From Pseudomonas tritici (GTDB lineage Bacteria; Pseudomonadota; Gammaproteobacteria; Pseudomonadales; Pseudomonadaceae), in the NCBI RefSeq assembly GCF_014268275.3, contig NZ_CP077084.1:4092001-4156000 (forward strand): 64,000 nucleotides of DNA, in the 5' to 3' direction. Shown piece after piece: positions 1 to 8,978 of the stretch (the first letter of the stretch is position 1; each line of letters opens with the position of its first letter). The notes under the pieces are model-generated. The model saw only the letters and a list, made by a program, of their open reading frames with translations. It was not told where the DNA came from and searched no databases. Position numbers and translations under genes: made by a program.

Positions 1-217
<217 letters not shown>

Positions 218-355
218 CTAAGAGCCGGCGGACTACCGCTCAATGACTGAAACTGACAAGTTATTGATCCAAATGCACAGCGCCCCTTGGCAAGCCGGTC
301 CATGGGCCCTACCCTAGTCGGCGAACCCTGCACACGGTCTGTTGTCTGTTGCCCC

Positions 356-1486
356 ATGCGTAAACTTCTCGCTTTTACCGTCACCATGGCCCTGGTTGCC
401 GCCGTCGCCGCGTATCTGGTCTGGACCCAGGAGCGCCCCGTGGCGCATTACCTGTCGGACCTGCGCATCACCCTTGCCGTCAACGAAGGCCTGCCGGCTG
501 ACCGTGGCAACTTGCTGGGCATCCAGCCGGAGCTGTTTCCGGCCGACTACCAGAGCCTGGAACGCCTGCACCTGAAGCTGTCGGCCTACCTGCAAAAAGC
601 CCGCGACCAAGGGCTGATCAACGACAAGACCATCGTGGTACTGCCCGAACATATTGGCACCTGGCTGATGCTCATAGGCGAGAAGAACGAGGTCTACCAG
701 GCTCTCCACGCGAAAGATGCGATGAATTGGCTGTCGGTCAGCAACCCACTGATGTTTGCGCGCGCGTGGATCAGCGCCACGGGCGACAACCGCACCGACG
801 ACGCCTACCTGCGCATGAAAGCCGATGGCATGGCGCGGGACTATCAGGTGTTGTTTGGCGGCCTGGCCAAGGAGTTTGGCGTGACCTTGGTGGCCGGCTC
901 CATCACCCTGCCCAACCCAAGCGTCAGTCAGGGACAGCTGCAGGTCGGCCATGGTGCGCTGTATAACGCCAGCGTGGTCTTCAGCGCCGACGGTTTGCCC
1001 GTCGGCGAGCCGCAGCGTCAGCTCTACCCGATCTACAATGAACGTGGCTTTATCGAACCCGGTGATGAAAACGTCGTCAGCGTGGTCGACACCCCGGCCG
1101 GTCGCCTGGGCGTGCTGGTGGGCAGCGACAGCTGGTACCCGGAAAACTACCGCAAACTCAACGAACACGGCGCGCAGTTGATCGCAGTGCCGGCCTTTGT
1201 GCTGGGACGTGACACCTGGGACGGCCCATGGCGCGGTTTCAAAAGCGTGTCCACCCCGACTGAAATCAGCCTCAAGCCCGAAGAACTCAGTGAAGGCGAA
1301 GCCTGGCGCCGTCTCACGCTGATCAGCCAGCCCCCCGTCAGTCAGGCAAGCGCCGGCATGAGCGTGTTCCTGCGTGGACAATTCTGGGACCTGGGCACCG
1401 CTGGGCATAGCTTCCTCAGCAGCAACGGGCAAATCAGCGCAGATAGCGACGCCCGTGGTGCGCGCTTGTTGAATATCTGGCTGTGA
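356..1486 (+). CDS. Membrane-anchored nitrilase-fold protein, probably catalytically inactive
   Basis: This 376-residue protein has an N-terminal hydrophobic segment (about residues 4-23), so it is probably anchored in the inner membrane or exported. The rest looks like a carbon-nitrogen hydrolase (nitrilase) domain: LPEH with the expected Glu at 98, a long insertion, and the GVLVGSDSWYPENYR stretch that aligns with the nucleophile elbow (usual form GVLICYDxxFPE). At the nucleophile Cys position there is Gly256, and the expected Lys (usual RKLHP) is Gln222 in RQLYP. Two of the three triad residues therefore seem lost. The start at 356 was chosen because it opens the signal/anchor; an in-frame ATG at 287 would add 23 unlikely residues. 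Its stop overlaps the GTG start of the AraC gene, so the two are probably co-expressed. Confidence 0.7.
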   Translation: MRKLLAFTVTMALVAAVAAYLVWTQERPVAHYLSDLRITLAVNEGLPADRGNLLGIQPELFPADYQSLERLHLKLSAYLQKARDQGLINDKTIVVLPEHIGTWLMLIGEKNEVYQALHAKDAMNWLSVSNPLMFARAWISATGDNRTDDAYLRMKADGMARDYQVLFGGLAKEFGVTLVAGSITLPNPSVSQGQLQVGHGALYNASVVFSADGLPVGEPQRQLYPIYNERGFIEPGDENVVSVVDTPAGRLGVLVGSDSWYPENYRKLNEHGAQLIAVPAFVLGRDTWDGPWRGFKSVSTPTEISLKPEELSEGEAWRRLTLISQPPVSQASAGMSVFLRGQFWDLGTAGHSFLSSNGQISADSDARGARLLNIWL

Positions 1487-2511
1487 AGCCCGTACGGCTG
1501 GGGGACCTGTCGGTGGGCTTCGTGCACACCCTGGCGGATGCCATCCACAGCCACGGCCAGGACCCGCAGCCGCTGCTGCTGCAATACGGCCTCGACCCGG
1601 CGCGCCTCGCCGAGGCCGGTGCACGCTTGTCGATCCCGCGTTACATGCGCCTTGGCCATGCGGCCATCCAGCTCACCGGCGACCCGGGCCTGGGTTTGCG
1701 CATGGGCCAGTTCAGCCGCCTGAGCCAGGCAGGGCTCGCGGGCGTCACCGCCGCCCAGGCGCCCAACGTACGCGAGGCTGCGCGCACATTGACTCGTTTC
1801 GAAGCACTGTACGGCTCCAATTATCGCGGGCAGTCGAGTTTTGTCGAAGATGCCGAAGGCGCCTGGCTCCGCTTCTACTCCATCAGCCCCTACAACGCCT
1901 TCAACCGCTTTGTGGTCGACTCGATCATCGCCGGCTGGCTGCATCAATTGTCGAGCCTGGCCCAACACCGGGTGCAGGCACAACGCATCGACATCGAATT
2001 TGAAACACCGGTGTATGCCGATCAGTACAACGCGCTCGGAGACATTCACTTCAGCGCCGAGGCCAACCAATTGCGCCTCAACCAGCAAACCCTGGCCCTG
2101 CGCAACCCGCAGCACTGCCCAAGTACCTGGAACCTGTTGTTACAACTTTGTGAGAGAGAGTTGGAGCAATTGACCCGCACCCGCAGCCTGCGCGAGCGCA
2201 TTACCCGGTTGCTCGGGCCGATGCTCAATGGCGGCCGGGAACCCGACCTGGAAGAAGTGGCGGCACGCTTGAAGCTGCCGACCTGGACGCTACGCCGCAA
2301 ACTGGCCGAAGAAGGCACTCAGTTCCGCGCCATTCTCAACGATACCCGCCGCGACCTGGCCATGACCTATATTCGCGATACGGAACTGGCGTTCGGCGAG
2401 ATCGCCTACTTGCTCGGTTTTGCCTCCGCCCAAGCCTTCCAGCGGGCGTTCAGGCGGTGGAACAACCAGACCCCAGGGGAATTTCGCCGCAGTCAGCGGC
2501 ATTCCGCCTGA
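1483..2511 (+). CDS. AraC-family transcriptional regulator
   Basis: A 342-residue regulator with the two-domain layout of the OruR/ArgR-like AraC branch: an N-terminal ligand-binding domain (PF12625-type, residues about 20-205) and a C-terminal double helix-turn-helix (about 235-335). The second helix pair reads FGEIAYLLGFASAQAFQRAFRRWNNQTPGEFR, a clear AraC signature. The start is a GTG whose last two bases are also the first two of the upstream stop (GTGA overlap), implying translational coupling with the nitrilase-fold gene. The effector is unknown. Related proteins usually control the adjacent metabolic gene, so it may regulate the fadH side or its own operon. Confidence 0.85.
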   Translation: MKPVRLGDLSVGFVHTLADAIHSHGQDPQPLLLQYGLDPARLAEAGARLSIPRYMRLGHAAIQLTGDPGLGLRMGQFSRLSQAGLAGVTAAQAPNVREAARTLTRFEALYGSNYRGQSSFVEDAEGAWLRFYSISPYNAFNRFVVDSIIAGWLHQLSSLAQHRVQAQRIDIEFETPVYADQYNALGDIHFSAEANQLRLNQQTLALRNPQHCPSTWNLLLQLCERELEQLTRTRSLRERITRLLGPMLNGGREPDLEEVAARLKLPTWTLRRKLAEEGTQFRAILNDTRRDLAMTYIRDTELAFGEIAYLLGFASAQAFQRAFRRWNNQTPGEFRRSQRHSA

Positions 2512-2519
2512 AGTCGGTC

Positions 2520-2606
2520 TTACAGCTCGGTTGCATCGTCTGCGGGTTCCAGCGGGTCCCATTCAAAGGCCTGGTACTCGAGCAGCTCTTCCTGGTAATC
2601 GTCCAT
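2520..2606 (-). CDS. Acidic 28-residue small protein
   Basis: A short ORF just past the AraC stop, on the other strand. It starts MDDYQEELLEYQAFEWDPLE and ends ADDATEL. Twelve of 28 residues are Asp or Glu, with no Lys or Arg. The ATG follows AAAAGGAGTCCCCC, a near-perfect Shine-Dalgarno at good distance, and the stop lies 9 bases from the AraC stop. I do not recognise a function. The strong ribosome binding site and compact fit between genes are the reasons to call it real. Confidence 0.6.
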   Translation of the reverse strand: MDDYQEELLEYQAFEWDPLEPADDATEL

Positions 2607-2779
2607 GGGGGACTCCTTTTTTGAATTAACAGCGGTTGCAAACAAATGACATTCATCAACAGCCTAAAGTGCCGTGATGACGAAAAAATGTCTGCGCCAT
2701 GACGTTCCTGCACTCCAGGATTAAACGTAGCAGCGCTTTATGGATTTAGCCGCCAGGACTTGAGGTGCGATTGCAATCA

Positions 2780-2796
2780 TTGCAATTGCAATCACA
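2780..2796. promoter_or_regulatory. Putative MarR operator upstream of the E1-like C-terminal gene
   Basis: TTGCAATTGCAATCACA holds the perfect dyad TTGCAATTGCAA (2780-2791), with another TTGCAAT at 2771-2777. It lies about 50 bp before the start at 2845. A 17-bp sequence differing at one base occurs at 4454-4470 between marR and the E1 gene. The shared box suggests one regulator, plausibly the MarR protein at 3913, controls both genes. Confidence 0.6.
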
Positions 2797-2844
2797 TAAT
2801 GGATTCGATTAGGGTAGGCGCATCCGTGACCAGGTGACTCGCCC

Positions 2845-3849
2845 ATGCCCACCTCCACCCTTGACTGCGCGCAACGCTGCATCGACGTTTTGAGCGCCGC
2901 AGAAGACGCTCCCAACTCACCGCTGTACACCGTGATGACCATGGCCAACACGCTCGAATCCAGCCGACAGGCGTGGGTGATTCGCTGCCAGTCACGCTCC
3001 CGGCGCGTGGGGAACTGGCCCAGCTGGTTTGCGCGCAATACCGTCGAAAAACCCTTGCTGTACCTGCACAGTGCGCAATCATCGGCACAGTTGAGTGCGC
3101 TGGCGGACGTGACCCAGCAACGCGGCATCCTGTGCAACGACATCGAAAACCAGCCTTCGCCCTGGCCCAAAGGTGCACAACCTTCCCTGCCGCTGTGGCT
3201 CGCTACCCATCCACGTTGCACGCCGTACGACCCGGCTTCCGGTGAAGAAGCCCGGGCGATTGTGCTGGCAGGCTTGCACACGCTGTATGTCGACGGTGAA
3301 CCGGGGTTTTATTACCTGGCGTTACATGATCAGCAAAGCGCAGGGGTGCTGAGCGGGCAGGATCGCGAGGACGCGCTCAAGGGCATGTACCCGATCAAGC
3401 GTGACCACACGGGCGACGTACGTTTGCTCGGTGCGGGCCGGGCACTGGAAGACGTGCTGCATGCCGCACGGTTATTGAAGCAGGACTGGGACATCACGGC
3501 GCAGGTGTGGAGTTGCCCCAGTTACACGCGACTGGCGCGTGAGGCTGCAGCGGCTGAACGCTGGAATCGGCTGCACCCCACAGCGCCCAAGCGCAGTTGC
3601 CATCTGCGTGAATGCCTGGCCGCAACTGCGGCGCCGGTGATTGCTGTCACCGGATATCCGCAGGCGATTGTCGATCAGTTGGCCGCTCATACGGATGCGC
3701 GGTTTGTGGCGCTGGGGGCCGGGTCGGTGCAGGCCGGGGCGCCGAGTCGGTATTGGATTGTGGTGATGGCGCTCAGGGCGCTGGCGGATGAGGGGCGTAT
3801 TGATCTTCAGCAGGTGGAAACAGCGATGGCCCGGTACCCGCTCAAATGA
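2845..3849 (+). CDS. Stand-alone protein resembling the C-terminal part of pyruvate dehydrogenase E1
   Basis: This 334-residue protein aligns by eye with only the C-terminal third of the full-length E1 encoded 0.7 kb downstream. Shared stretches include EEARAIVLAGLHTLYVDGE against ELAVIIREGMRRMYVDQE, then GMYPIKRD, AERWNRLHP against AERWNLLHP, RFVALGAGS against RFVALGTDG, and ALRALADEGRI against ALKALADDGVI. The thiamine diphosphate motif and the N-terminal E2-docking part are absent, so it cannot be a decarboxylase by itself. The first 110 residues match E1 poorly. AGGTGA precedes the ATG at good spacing. It could be a regulatory or structural partner of the E1, or a decayed duplicate kept under the same operator. 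The reading frame is intact. Confidence 0.75.
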   Translation: MPTSTLDCAQRCIDVLSAAEDAPNSPLYTVMTMANTLESSRQAWVIRCQSRSRRVGNWPSWFARNTVEKPLLYLHSAQSSAQLSALADVTQQRGILCNDIENQPSPWPKGAQPSLPLWLATHPRCTPYDPASGEEARAIVLAGLHTLYVDGEPGFYYLALHDQQSAGVLSGQDREDALKGMYPIKRDHTGDVRLLGAGRALEDVLHAARLLKQDWDITAQVWSCPSYTRLAREAAAAERWNRLHPTAPKRSCHLRECLAATAAPVIAVTGYPQAIVDQLAAHTDARFVALGAGSVQAGAPSRYWIVVMALRALADEGRIDLQQVETAMARYPLK

Positions 3850-3866
3850 ATTGGAACGCCGTCAAC

Positions 3867-3894
3867 TGTGGGAGCTGGCTTGCCTGCTCCCACA
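3867..3894. repeat. Short REP palindrome between convergent genes
   Basis: TGTGGGAGC (3867-3875) and GCTCCCACA (3886-3894) form a perfect 9-bp inverted repeat around a 10-base loop. It belongs to the GTGGGAGC REP family seen elsewhere in this window. It lies between the 3' end of the E1-like gene and that of marR, where it could end both transcripts. Confidence 0.8.
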
Positions 3895-3912
3895 TTGGAT
3901 CTCCACTGAGTT

Positions 3913-4383
3913 TCAGGTTTTGCGCCGGCTGCGGGTCTGTACCCCGGCCTCCATCGCCAGCCCCGCCGTGCGCTCCAACGCATCCGCAAACCCCTGGCGC
4001 TGCTCCGGTTCGATCTGCGACAGGAACAACTCATCCACCGTGCTTTCGTAGATCTTCCACATTTTTTTACGCAACACCCGGCCGGCATCGGTGATCGAGG
4101 CAAACGCCGCGCGGCCGTCGCCATCGGAGCGCGAACGCACGACCAGGCCATCCTTTTCCAGGCGGTCGACCAGGCGCGTGAGGTTGTAGCGCTCGATGGC
4201 CAGCACATCCGCCAGCTCGTGCATGCGGCGGGTGCCATCGGGGCCGCTTTCCAGGCCCCACAATGCGTCGTACCAGGCATAGGGCGGCAGGTTCGCCTCG
4301 GCCAGGCGGCGTTCGATTTCACGGATGACCGTCCTGTGGGCCCTGACAAAACGGAACCATACATCAGGCTCTTTCGACGACAT
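3913..4383 (-). CDS. MarR-family transcriptional regulator
   Basis: A 156-residue winged-helix regulator. The DNA-binding part spans about residues 50-110, with MHELADVLAIERYNLTRLVDRLEKDGLV as helix-turn-helix and RSRSDGDGRAAFASITDAGR as the wing. Flanking helices form the dimer interface. The ATG at 4383 was chosen over one 24 bases upstream because the protein then begins MSSKEPDVWFRFVRAH, a normal MarR N-terminus. It is divergent from the E1 gene. The 145-bp gap holds a perfect TTGCAATTGCAA dyad that recurs before the gene at 2845, the usual layout for a MarR repressor controlling itself and its neighbours. The ligand is unknown; a 2-oxo acid is possible given the neighbours. Confidence 0.85.
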   Translation of the reverse strand: MSSKEPDVWFRFVRAHRTVIREIERRLAEANLPPYAWYDALWGLESGPDGTRRMHELADVLAIERYNLTRLVDRLEKDGLVVRSRSDGDGRAAFASITDAGRVLRKKMWKIYESTVDELFLSQIEPEQRQGFADALERTAGLAMEAGVQTRSRRKT

Positions 4384-4453
4384 GCAACACCATCCGAGGG
4401 ATTTCAAGAAGGTTGCAATAGTAGCTCATCCCGCGCTAGATTCGGCTATATAG

Positions 4454-4470
4454 TTGCAATTGCAATTACA
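4454..4470. promoter_or_regulatory. Putative MarR operator between marR and the E1 gene
   Basis: TTGCAATTGCAATTACA, with the perfect dyad TTGCAATTGCAA at 4454-4465, sits in the divergent intergenic region. It is identical to 2780-2796 at 16 of 17 positions. A further TTGCAA half-site lies at 4413-4418, closer to the marR start. Confidence 0.6.
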
Positions 4471-4528
4471 TTGACGGCACTCCCACAAAGAGCCCGCCAC
4501 TTGAATTCCGCCTACCCTGGAGCTCCAC

Positions 4529-7189
4529 ATGACCCCGAACAACGCAGTCAGACGCGACGACGATCCACAGGAAACCCGCGAGTGGCTGGAGTCCATCGAA
4601 TCGGTGTTGTCCACCGAAGGCCGACCGCGCGCGCACTACTTGATCGATCAGTTGCTGGATTTCGACGTGGCGCGGCATGGCGACTTCTATGGGCGGGTGA
4701 CCACCCCCTACGTCAACACCATCCCGGTGGACCGCCAACTGCCCTACCCTGGCAACCTGGCCATCGAACGCCGGACCAATGCGTTTATTCGCTGGAACGC
4801 CATGGCGATGGTATTGCGTGCAGGCAAACACTCCGGCGTTGGTGGGCATATTGCGACCTATGCGTCAGCTGCTGTGCTGTATGACGTAGGCTTCGATCAC
4901 TTCTTCCGTGGGCGCACCGATACCTTTGACGGCGACCTGGTGTACATCCAGGGCCACTCCTCCCCTGGCATTTACGGCCGCGCCTACCTGGAAGGCCGCA
5001 TCAGCGAAGCGCAACTCGACAACTTCCGCCGCGAGGCCGGTGGCGAGGGCATTTCGTCCTATCCGCACCCACGGCTGATGCCGGACTTCTGGCAATTCCC
5101 CACCGTGTCCATGGGCCTCGGCCCGATCACCGCCGCTTACCAGGCGCGCTTTATGCGCTATCTGGAATTGCGCGGCCTCAAGCAGCACCAAGGGCGCAAA
5201 GTCTGGGCCTTCCTCGGTGATGGCGAAATGGACCAGCCGGAATCCCTGGCCGCCATCTCCCTGGCGGGTCGCGAGAAACTCGACAACCTGATCTTCGTGG
5301 TCAACTGCAACCTGCAACGCCTGGACGGCCCCGTGCGCGGCAACGCCAAGGTGATCCAGGAGTTCGAAAGCCTGTACCGCGCCGCTGGCTGGAACGTGAT
5401 CAAAGTGATCTGGGGCGGTGGCTGGGACGCGCTGCTGGAAAAAGACCAAAGCGGCCTCCTGCGCCAACGCATGATGGAATGCGTGGACGGCGACTATCAG
5501 AACTACAAGTCCCAGAACGGCGCTTATGTGCGCGAACATTTCTTCGGCAAATATCCGGAATTGCTGGCGTTGGTTGCGGACATGTCCGACGACGATATCT
5601 GGAAACTCTCACGGGGCGGGCATGACCCGGACAAGGTCTACAACGCCTACGCCGCCGCCGTGCGCCACAACGGCCGACCTACCGTGATCCTGGCGAAAAC
5701 CGTCAAGGGCTTTGGCATGGGCGAAGCTGGCGAAGGCCAGAACATCAACCACCAACTCAAGAAAATGGGCGCCGACGCTGTAAGAGCCTTCCGCGACCGC
5801 TTCGGCCTGGAAGTGGCCGACGACCAACTCGCCGAAATCCCATACATCAAGCCTGCCGCGGATAGCGAAGAAGCCCGCTACTTCGCTGCACGCCGCCAGG
5901 CCCTCGGCGGCTACGTACCGGCGCGACACAGTGCGGTCGAATCGTTGCAAATCCCTGAACTGAGCGCCTTTGCCACCCAGCTTAAAGACACCGGCGAACG
6001 CGCGATCTCCACTACCATGGCCTTCGTGCGCATCCTTGGCACCCTGCTCAAGGACCCGCACCTGGGCAAACTGATCGTGCCCATCGTGCCAGATGAATCG
6101 CGCACCTTCGGCATGGAAAGCCTGTTCCGTCAGATCGGTATCCATTCCGCCGTCGGCCAGCTCTATACCCCACAGGACGCCGGGCAACTGAGCTACTACA
6201 AGGAGAGCAAGGACGGACAGATCATGCAGGAAGGCCTGAATGAATCCGGCGCCATTTCCTCATGGATCGCGGCGAGTACGTCCTACAGCAACCACGGCCT
6301 GATGACCGTTCCGTTCTATATTTTCTACTCCATGTTCGGCTTCCAGCGCGTCGGTGACCTTGCCTGGGCGGCAGGCGATGCAAGGGCGCGCGGCTTCCTG
6401 CTCGGCGCCACGGCCGGCCGCACCACGCTGATGGGCGAAGGCTTGCAACATGACGATGGGCACAGCCATATCCTGTCGTCGGTGATTCCGTGCTGTGTGT
6501 CTTACGACCCGACGTTTGCCTACGAGCTGGCGGTGATCATTCGCGAAGGCATGCGGCGGATGTATGTCGACCAAGAGGACATTTACTACTACATCACCCT
6601 GCTCAACGAAAACTACCCGCACCCGGCGATGCCTGATGGCGTGGAAGATGGAATTCTCAAGGGTATGTACCGACTGAATGCCTGCGAGCAGGCCCAGGTG
6701 CAACTGATGGGCAGTGGCTCAATCCTGCGGGAAGTCATGGCGGCGGCTGAATTGCTGGAGAAAGACTTTGGCGTGCAAAGCAACGTGTGGAGCGCAACCA
6801 GCCTTACCGAATTGCGTCGCGATGGCCATGAGGCCGAGCGCTGGAACCTGCTGCACCCGGAGAGCGAGCCACGGCCAAGTTATGTGGAGCAATGCCTGGC
6901 CGGTGAAACGGGACCCGTGGTGGTGGCGACGGACTACATGAAGCTATTCGCCGATCAGATCCGCCCTTTCGTACCTGGCCGGCGCTTTGTGGCACTGGGT
7001 ACGGATGGCTTCGGGCAATCGGATACCCGAGAAACCCTGCGGGCATTTTTCGAAGTGGACCGGCACTTCATCGTGCTGGCGGCCTTGAAGGCGCTGGCGG
7101 ATGACGGTGTGATCGGTCGCGATAAAGTCAGTGAGGCAATCAGCCGCTACGGGATCAACGTCGACAAGACGAACCCCGTAGCGGTCTGA
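4529..7189 (+). CDS. aceE: Pyruvate dehydrogenase E1 component, homodimeric type (AceE/MdeB-like)
   Basis: The 886-residue length matches E. coli AceE (887). The thiamine diphosphate motif begins GDGEMD at residues 230-235 and ends in the NCNLQRLDGPVRGN region. The active-site loop reads GEGQNINHQLKKMG, and the transketolase C-terminal domain lies at about 700-880. These enzymes decarboxylate pyruvate or a close 2-oxo acid and acylate the lipoyl domain of E2. No aceF or lpd lies nearby, so it would have to use an E2 from elsewhere; it may be a second E1. P. putida MdeB, an AceE homologue acting on 2-oxobutyrate from methionine breakdown, is one precedent, but no methionine gamma-lyase gene is present here. 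A GGAG lies 7 bases before the ATG. Control by the adjacent MarR is suggested by the shared box. Confidence 0.88.
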   Translation: MTPNNAVRRDDDPQETREWLESIESVLSTEGRPRAHYLIDQLLDFDVARHGDFYGRVTTPYVNTIPVDRQLPYPGNLAIERRTNAFIRWNAMAMVLRAGKHSGVGGHIATYASAAVLYDVGFDHFFRGRTDTFDGDLVYIQGHSSPGIYGRAYLEGRISEAQLDNFRREAGGEGISSYPHPRLMPDFWQFPTVSMGLGPITAAYQARFMRYLELRGLKQHQGRKVWAFLGDGEMDQPESLAAISLAGREKLDNLIFVVNCNLQRLDGPVRGNAKVIQEFESLYRAAGWNVIKVIWGGGWDALLEKDQSGLLRQRMMECVDGDYQNYKSQNGAYVREHFFGKYPELLALVADMSDDDIWKLSRGGHDPDKVYNAYAAAVRHNGRPTVILAKTVKGFGMGEAGEGQNINHQLKKMGADAVRAFRDRFGLEVADDQLAEIPYIKPAADSEEARYFAARRQALGGYVPARHSAVESLQIPELSAFATQLKDTGERAISTTMAFVRILGTLLKDPHLGKLIVPIVPDESRTFGMESLFRQIGIHSAVGQLYTPQDAGQLSYYKESKDGQIMQEGLNESGAISSWIAASTSYSNHGLMTVPFYIFYSMFGFQRVGDLAWAAGDARARGFLLGATAGRTTLMGEGLQHDDGHSHILSSVIPCCVSYDPTFAYELAVIIREGMRRMYVDQEDIYYYITLLNENYPHPAMPDGVEDGILKGMYRLNACEQAQVQLMGSGSILREVMAAAELLEKDFGVQSNVWSATSLTELRRDGHEAERWNLLHPESEPRPSYVEQCLAGETGPVVVATDYMKLFADQIRPFVPGRRFVALGTDGFGQSDTRETLRAFFEVDRHFIVLAALKALADDGVIGRDKVSEAISRYGINVDKTNPVAV

Positions 7190-7190
7190 G

Positions 7191-7964
7191 TTACTGTGCA
7201 GGCGTCGGCAGGGGCGGAATCGCTTCGGTCGGCGCAGGCAACTCCGGGTTGGTGGCAGCCGGTGCAGGCTCTGCTTGCGGGGCAATCGGCGCGGCCTCGG
7301 CAGGCGGCGTGACGGGTTGTGAAGCGGCAGGCGCGTCCTTCGGCGGCTCGACCTTCTCGGCAGCCGGGGCGGCTTTAGGTTCCGGCACCCCCAGGTCAGC
7401 CTTCGGCTTCTCAGGGATATTCTCGGCCTTCTTCACCTCTTGCGGCAGGAACACATCCACCAGCGCAAAGTAACGATCATAGAACTTCGGCGCGGACACG
7501 GTCTCACTGGCCACCTTCACCATCGAGTCATCGGTAGAGCCGATTGGCATCGACACGGACCCCAGCACACCCACCCCCACACTCGCGGAGTTGTTGACCT
7601 TCTTCAGCGCGTAGCGATCCTGCAAGGCGTTGGCAAACATCGTTGAATGGTTGGTGCCTTTGCCATCATCGGCACACACCACGTTGAAGCTGATCTGCAG
7701 GTGGCTCTCGCCCGTCTGCTGAAAGCTCTTGTTACCCACGACCACTTTCGAATCGTTACTGGTGATGATGTAGCCCTGGCTCAGCAGGGCACGCCGCGCA
7801 GCTTCGCACGCGGCGACATCACTGACCGGGTAATCCCGTGAAAACGTGCCGGAGTCGTCGAAGCTCTCATGTTCATAGATAGCGGTCTTGGGTGACGAGC
7901 AGCCCGCGGCGCCCGCCAACACCAGCGCCACCCCAAGGCCACGCAAGTAAAATGATGTCGACAT
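7191..7964 (-). CDS. DUF2242 lipoprotein with Pro/Ala-rich tail
   Basis: A 257-residue predicted lipoprotein. The signal peptide ends GAAGC, making Cys22 the likely lipidation site, with SSPK after it. Residues about 30-175 match my recollection of the DUF2242 family (AIYEHESFDDSGTFSRDYPV, then AACEAARRALLSQGYIITS). From about 178 on the chain is almost entirely Pro, Ala, Glu and Lys, a flexible spacer that could span the periplasm or peptidoglycan. The function is unknown. It is convergent with the E1 gene with one base between the stops, and I see no terminator there. Confidence 0.8.
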   Translation of the reverse strand: MSTSFYLRGLGVALVLAGAAGCSSPKTAIYEHESFDDSGTFSRDYPVSDVAACEAARRALLSQGYIITSNDSKVVVGNKSFQQTGESHLQISFNVVCADDGKGTNHSTMFANALQDRYALKKVNNSASVGVGVLGSVSMPIGSTDDSMVKVASETVSAPKFYDRYFALVDVFLPQEVKKAENIPEKPKADLGVPEPKAAPAAEKVEPPKDAPAASQPVTPPAEAAPIAPQAEPAPAATNPELPAPTEAIPPLPTPAQ

Positions 7965-8053
7965 TGAAAATCCCGAGGAAAACAGTCAGGGCCGTATTGT
8001 GCAACAGAACGAGGCCTTGGCGCGCGCATTCCTGTCGGTAAAACGTCACAGCC

Positions 8054-8953
8054 CTATGAGACGCCACCTGTAGGAAAAAGCCCGGCGCACATGTGATCAA
8101 CAAATACGCGCAATTTAACCGACGCATGGCGACTTGATGGCCACAACATCCAGAAACTGCCCCGGTGTTCAAGGTAGTCATCCAGTACCCTTTGCAGGCG
8201 CCCCTCGCGCACAGCGCGGTTGACCATATAGTCCGGCAGGCAAGCGATACCCAACCCTTCGTGCACCACATGGTTGAGGGACTCGATGGTGGTACTGACC
8301 AGAGGCGCGCGTAAAAAGGGTTCCGAGGCGCCGGGGGCGATGCGCAGCGGCCAAGGTTCCAGTTTGCCTGTGGTACAGAACTTGTGGCGCAGGCAGGCAT
8401 GCTCGCTCAACTGCTGCGGCTCTTTCGGCGTGCCATGCTGGCGAAAATAAGCCGGTGTACCGACCAGCACCAATTGGTAATGCCCCAGATGACGGGCCAT
8501 CAGGCGCGAATCTTCCGGTTTGCCAGTGCGAATAACCGCGTCGAAACCTTCCTCGATCACGTCCACCATGCGGTCGGAAAAATCCACATCCAGCTCGATA
8601 TCCGGGTAGGCCCGCATAAAATCGCTGAGCACCGGCATCAACAAACCGCGCACTTGCGGCACGCTGATGCGCAGCTTGCCCCGAGGCGTGGCGCTGGCTT
8701 CGGTCAGCTCGCGCTCAGCGGCCTCGACTTCGGCAAGGATACGCCGCGAACGCTCAAGGAACAGCGCGCCCTCGCTGGTCAAGGTGATGCTGCGGGTGCT
8801 GCGGTGAAACAGCCGCACACCCAAGCGCTCTTCCATCCGCGCGATGCTTTTGCCTACGGCCGAAGACGACACCCCCAGCGCACGCCCGGCGGCGGTGAAA
8901 CTGCGAGTCTCCGCCACCTGCACGAATACCGAGAGTCTGCCAAGACTGTCCAT
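8054..8953 (-). CDS. LysR-family transcriptional regulator
   Basis: A 299-residue LysR protein. The N-terminal winged helix-turn-helix reads FVQVAETRSFTAAGRALGVSSSAVGKSIARMEERLGVRLFHRSTRS (given here by position, residues 9-54), and a periplasmic-binding-like effector domain follows (about 90-290). The start at 8953 gives the canonical MDSLGRLSVF N-terminus; longer versions are unlikely. It is divergent from a broken MFS transporter gene across 118 bp that contains a long inverted repeat (8979-9006), its probable binding site. The intact regulator next to a damaged target is notable. The effector is not predictable. Confidence 0.88.
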   Translation of the reverse strand: MDSLGRLSVFVQVAETRSFTAAGRALGVSSSAVGKSIARMEERLGVRLFHRSTRSITLTSEGALFLERSRRILAEVEAAERELTEASATPRGKLRISVPQVRGLLMPVLSDFMRAYPDIELDVDFSDRMVDVIEEGFDAVIRTGKPEDSRLMARHLGHYQLVLVGTPAYFRQHGTPKEPQQLSEHACLRHKFCTTGKLEPWPLRIAPGASEPFLRAPLVSTTIESLNHVVHEGLGIACLPDYMVNRAVREGRLQRVLDDYLEHRGSFWMLWPSSRHASVKLRVFVDHMCAGLFPTGGVS

Positions 8954-8978
8954 GATGGGCCTTTGAAGATTGCGGACA

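Noticed and set aside
314..1624. Long minus-strand ORF over the nitrilase-like gene
   Set aside because: Low-complexity antisense translation with no recognisable protein; the plus strand has homology and an anchor.
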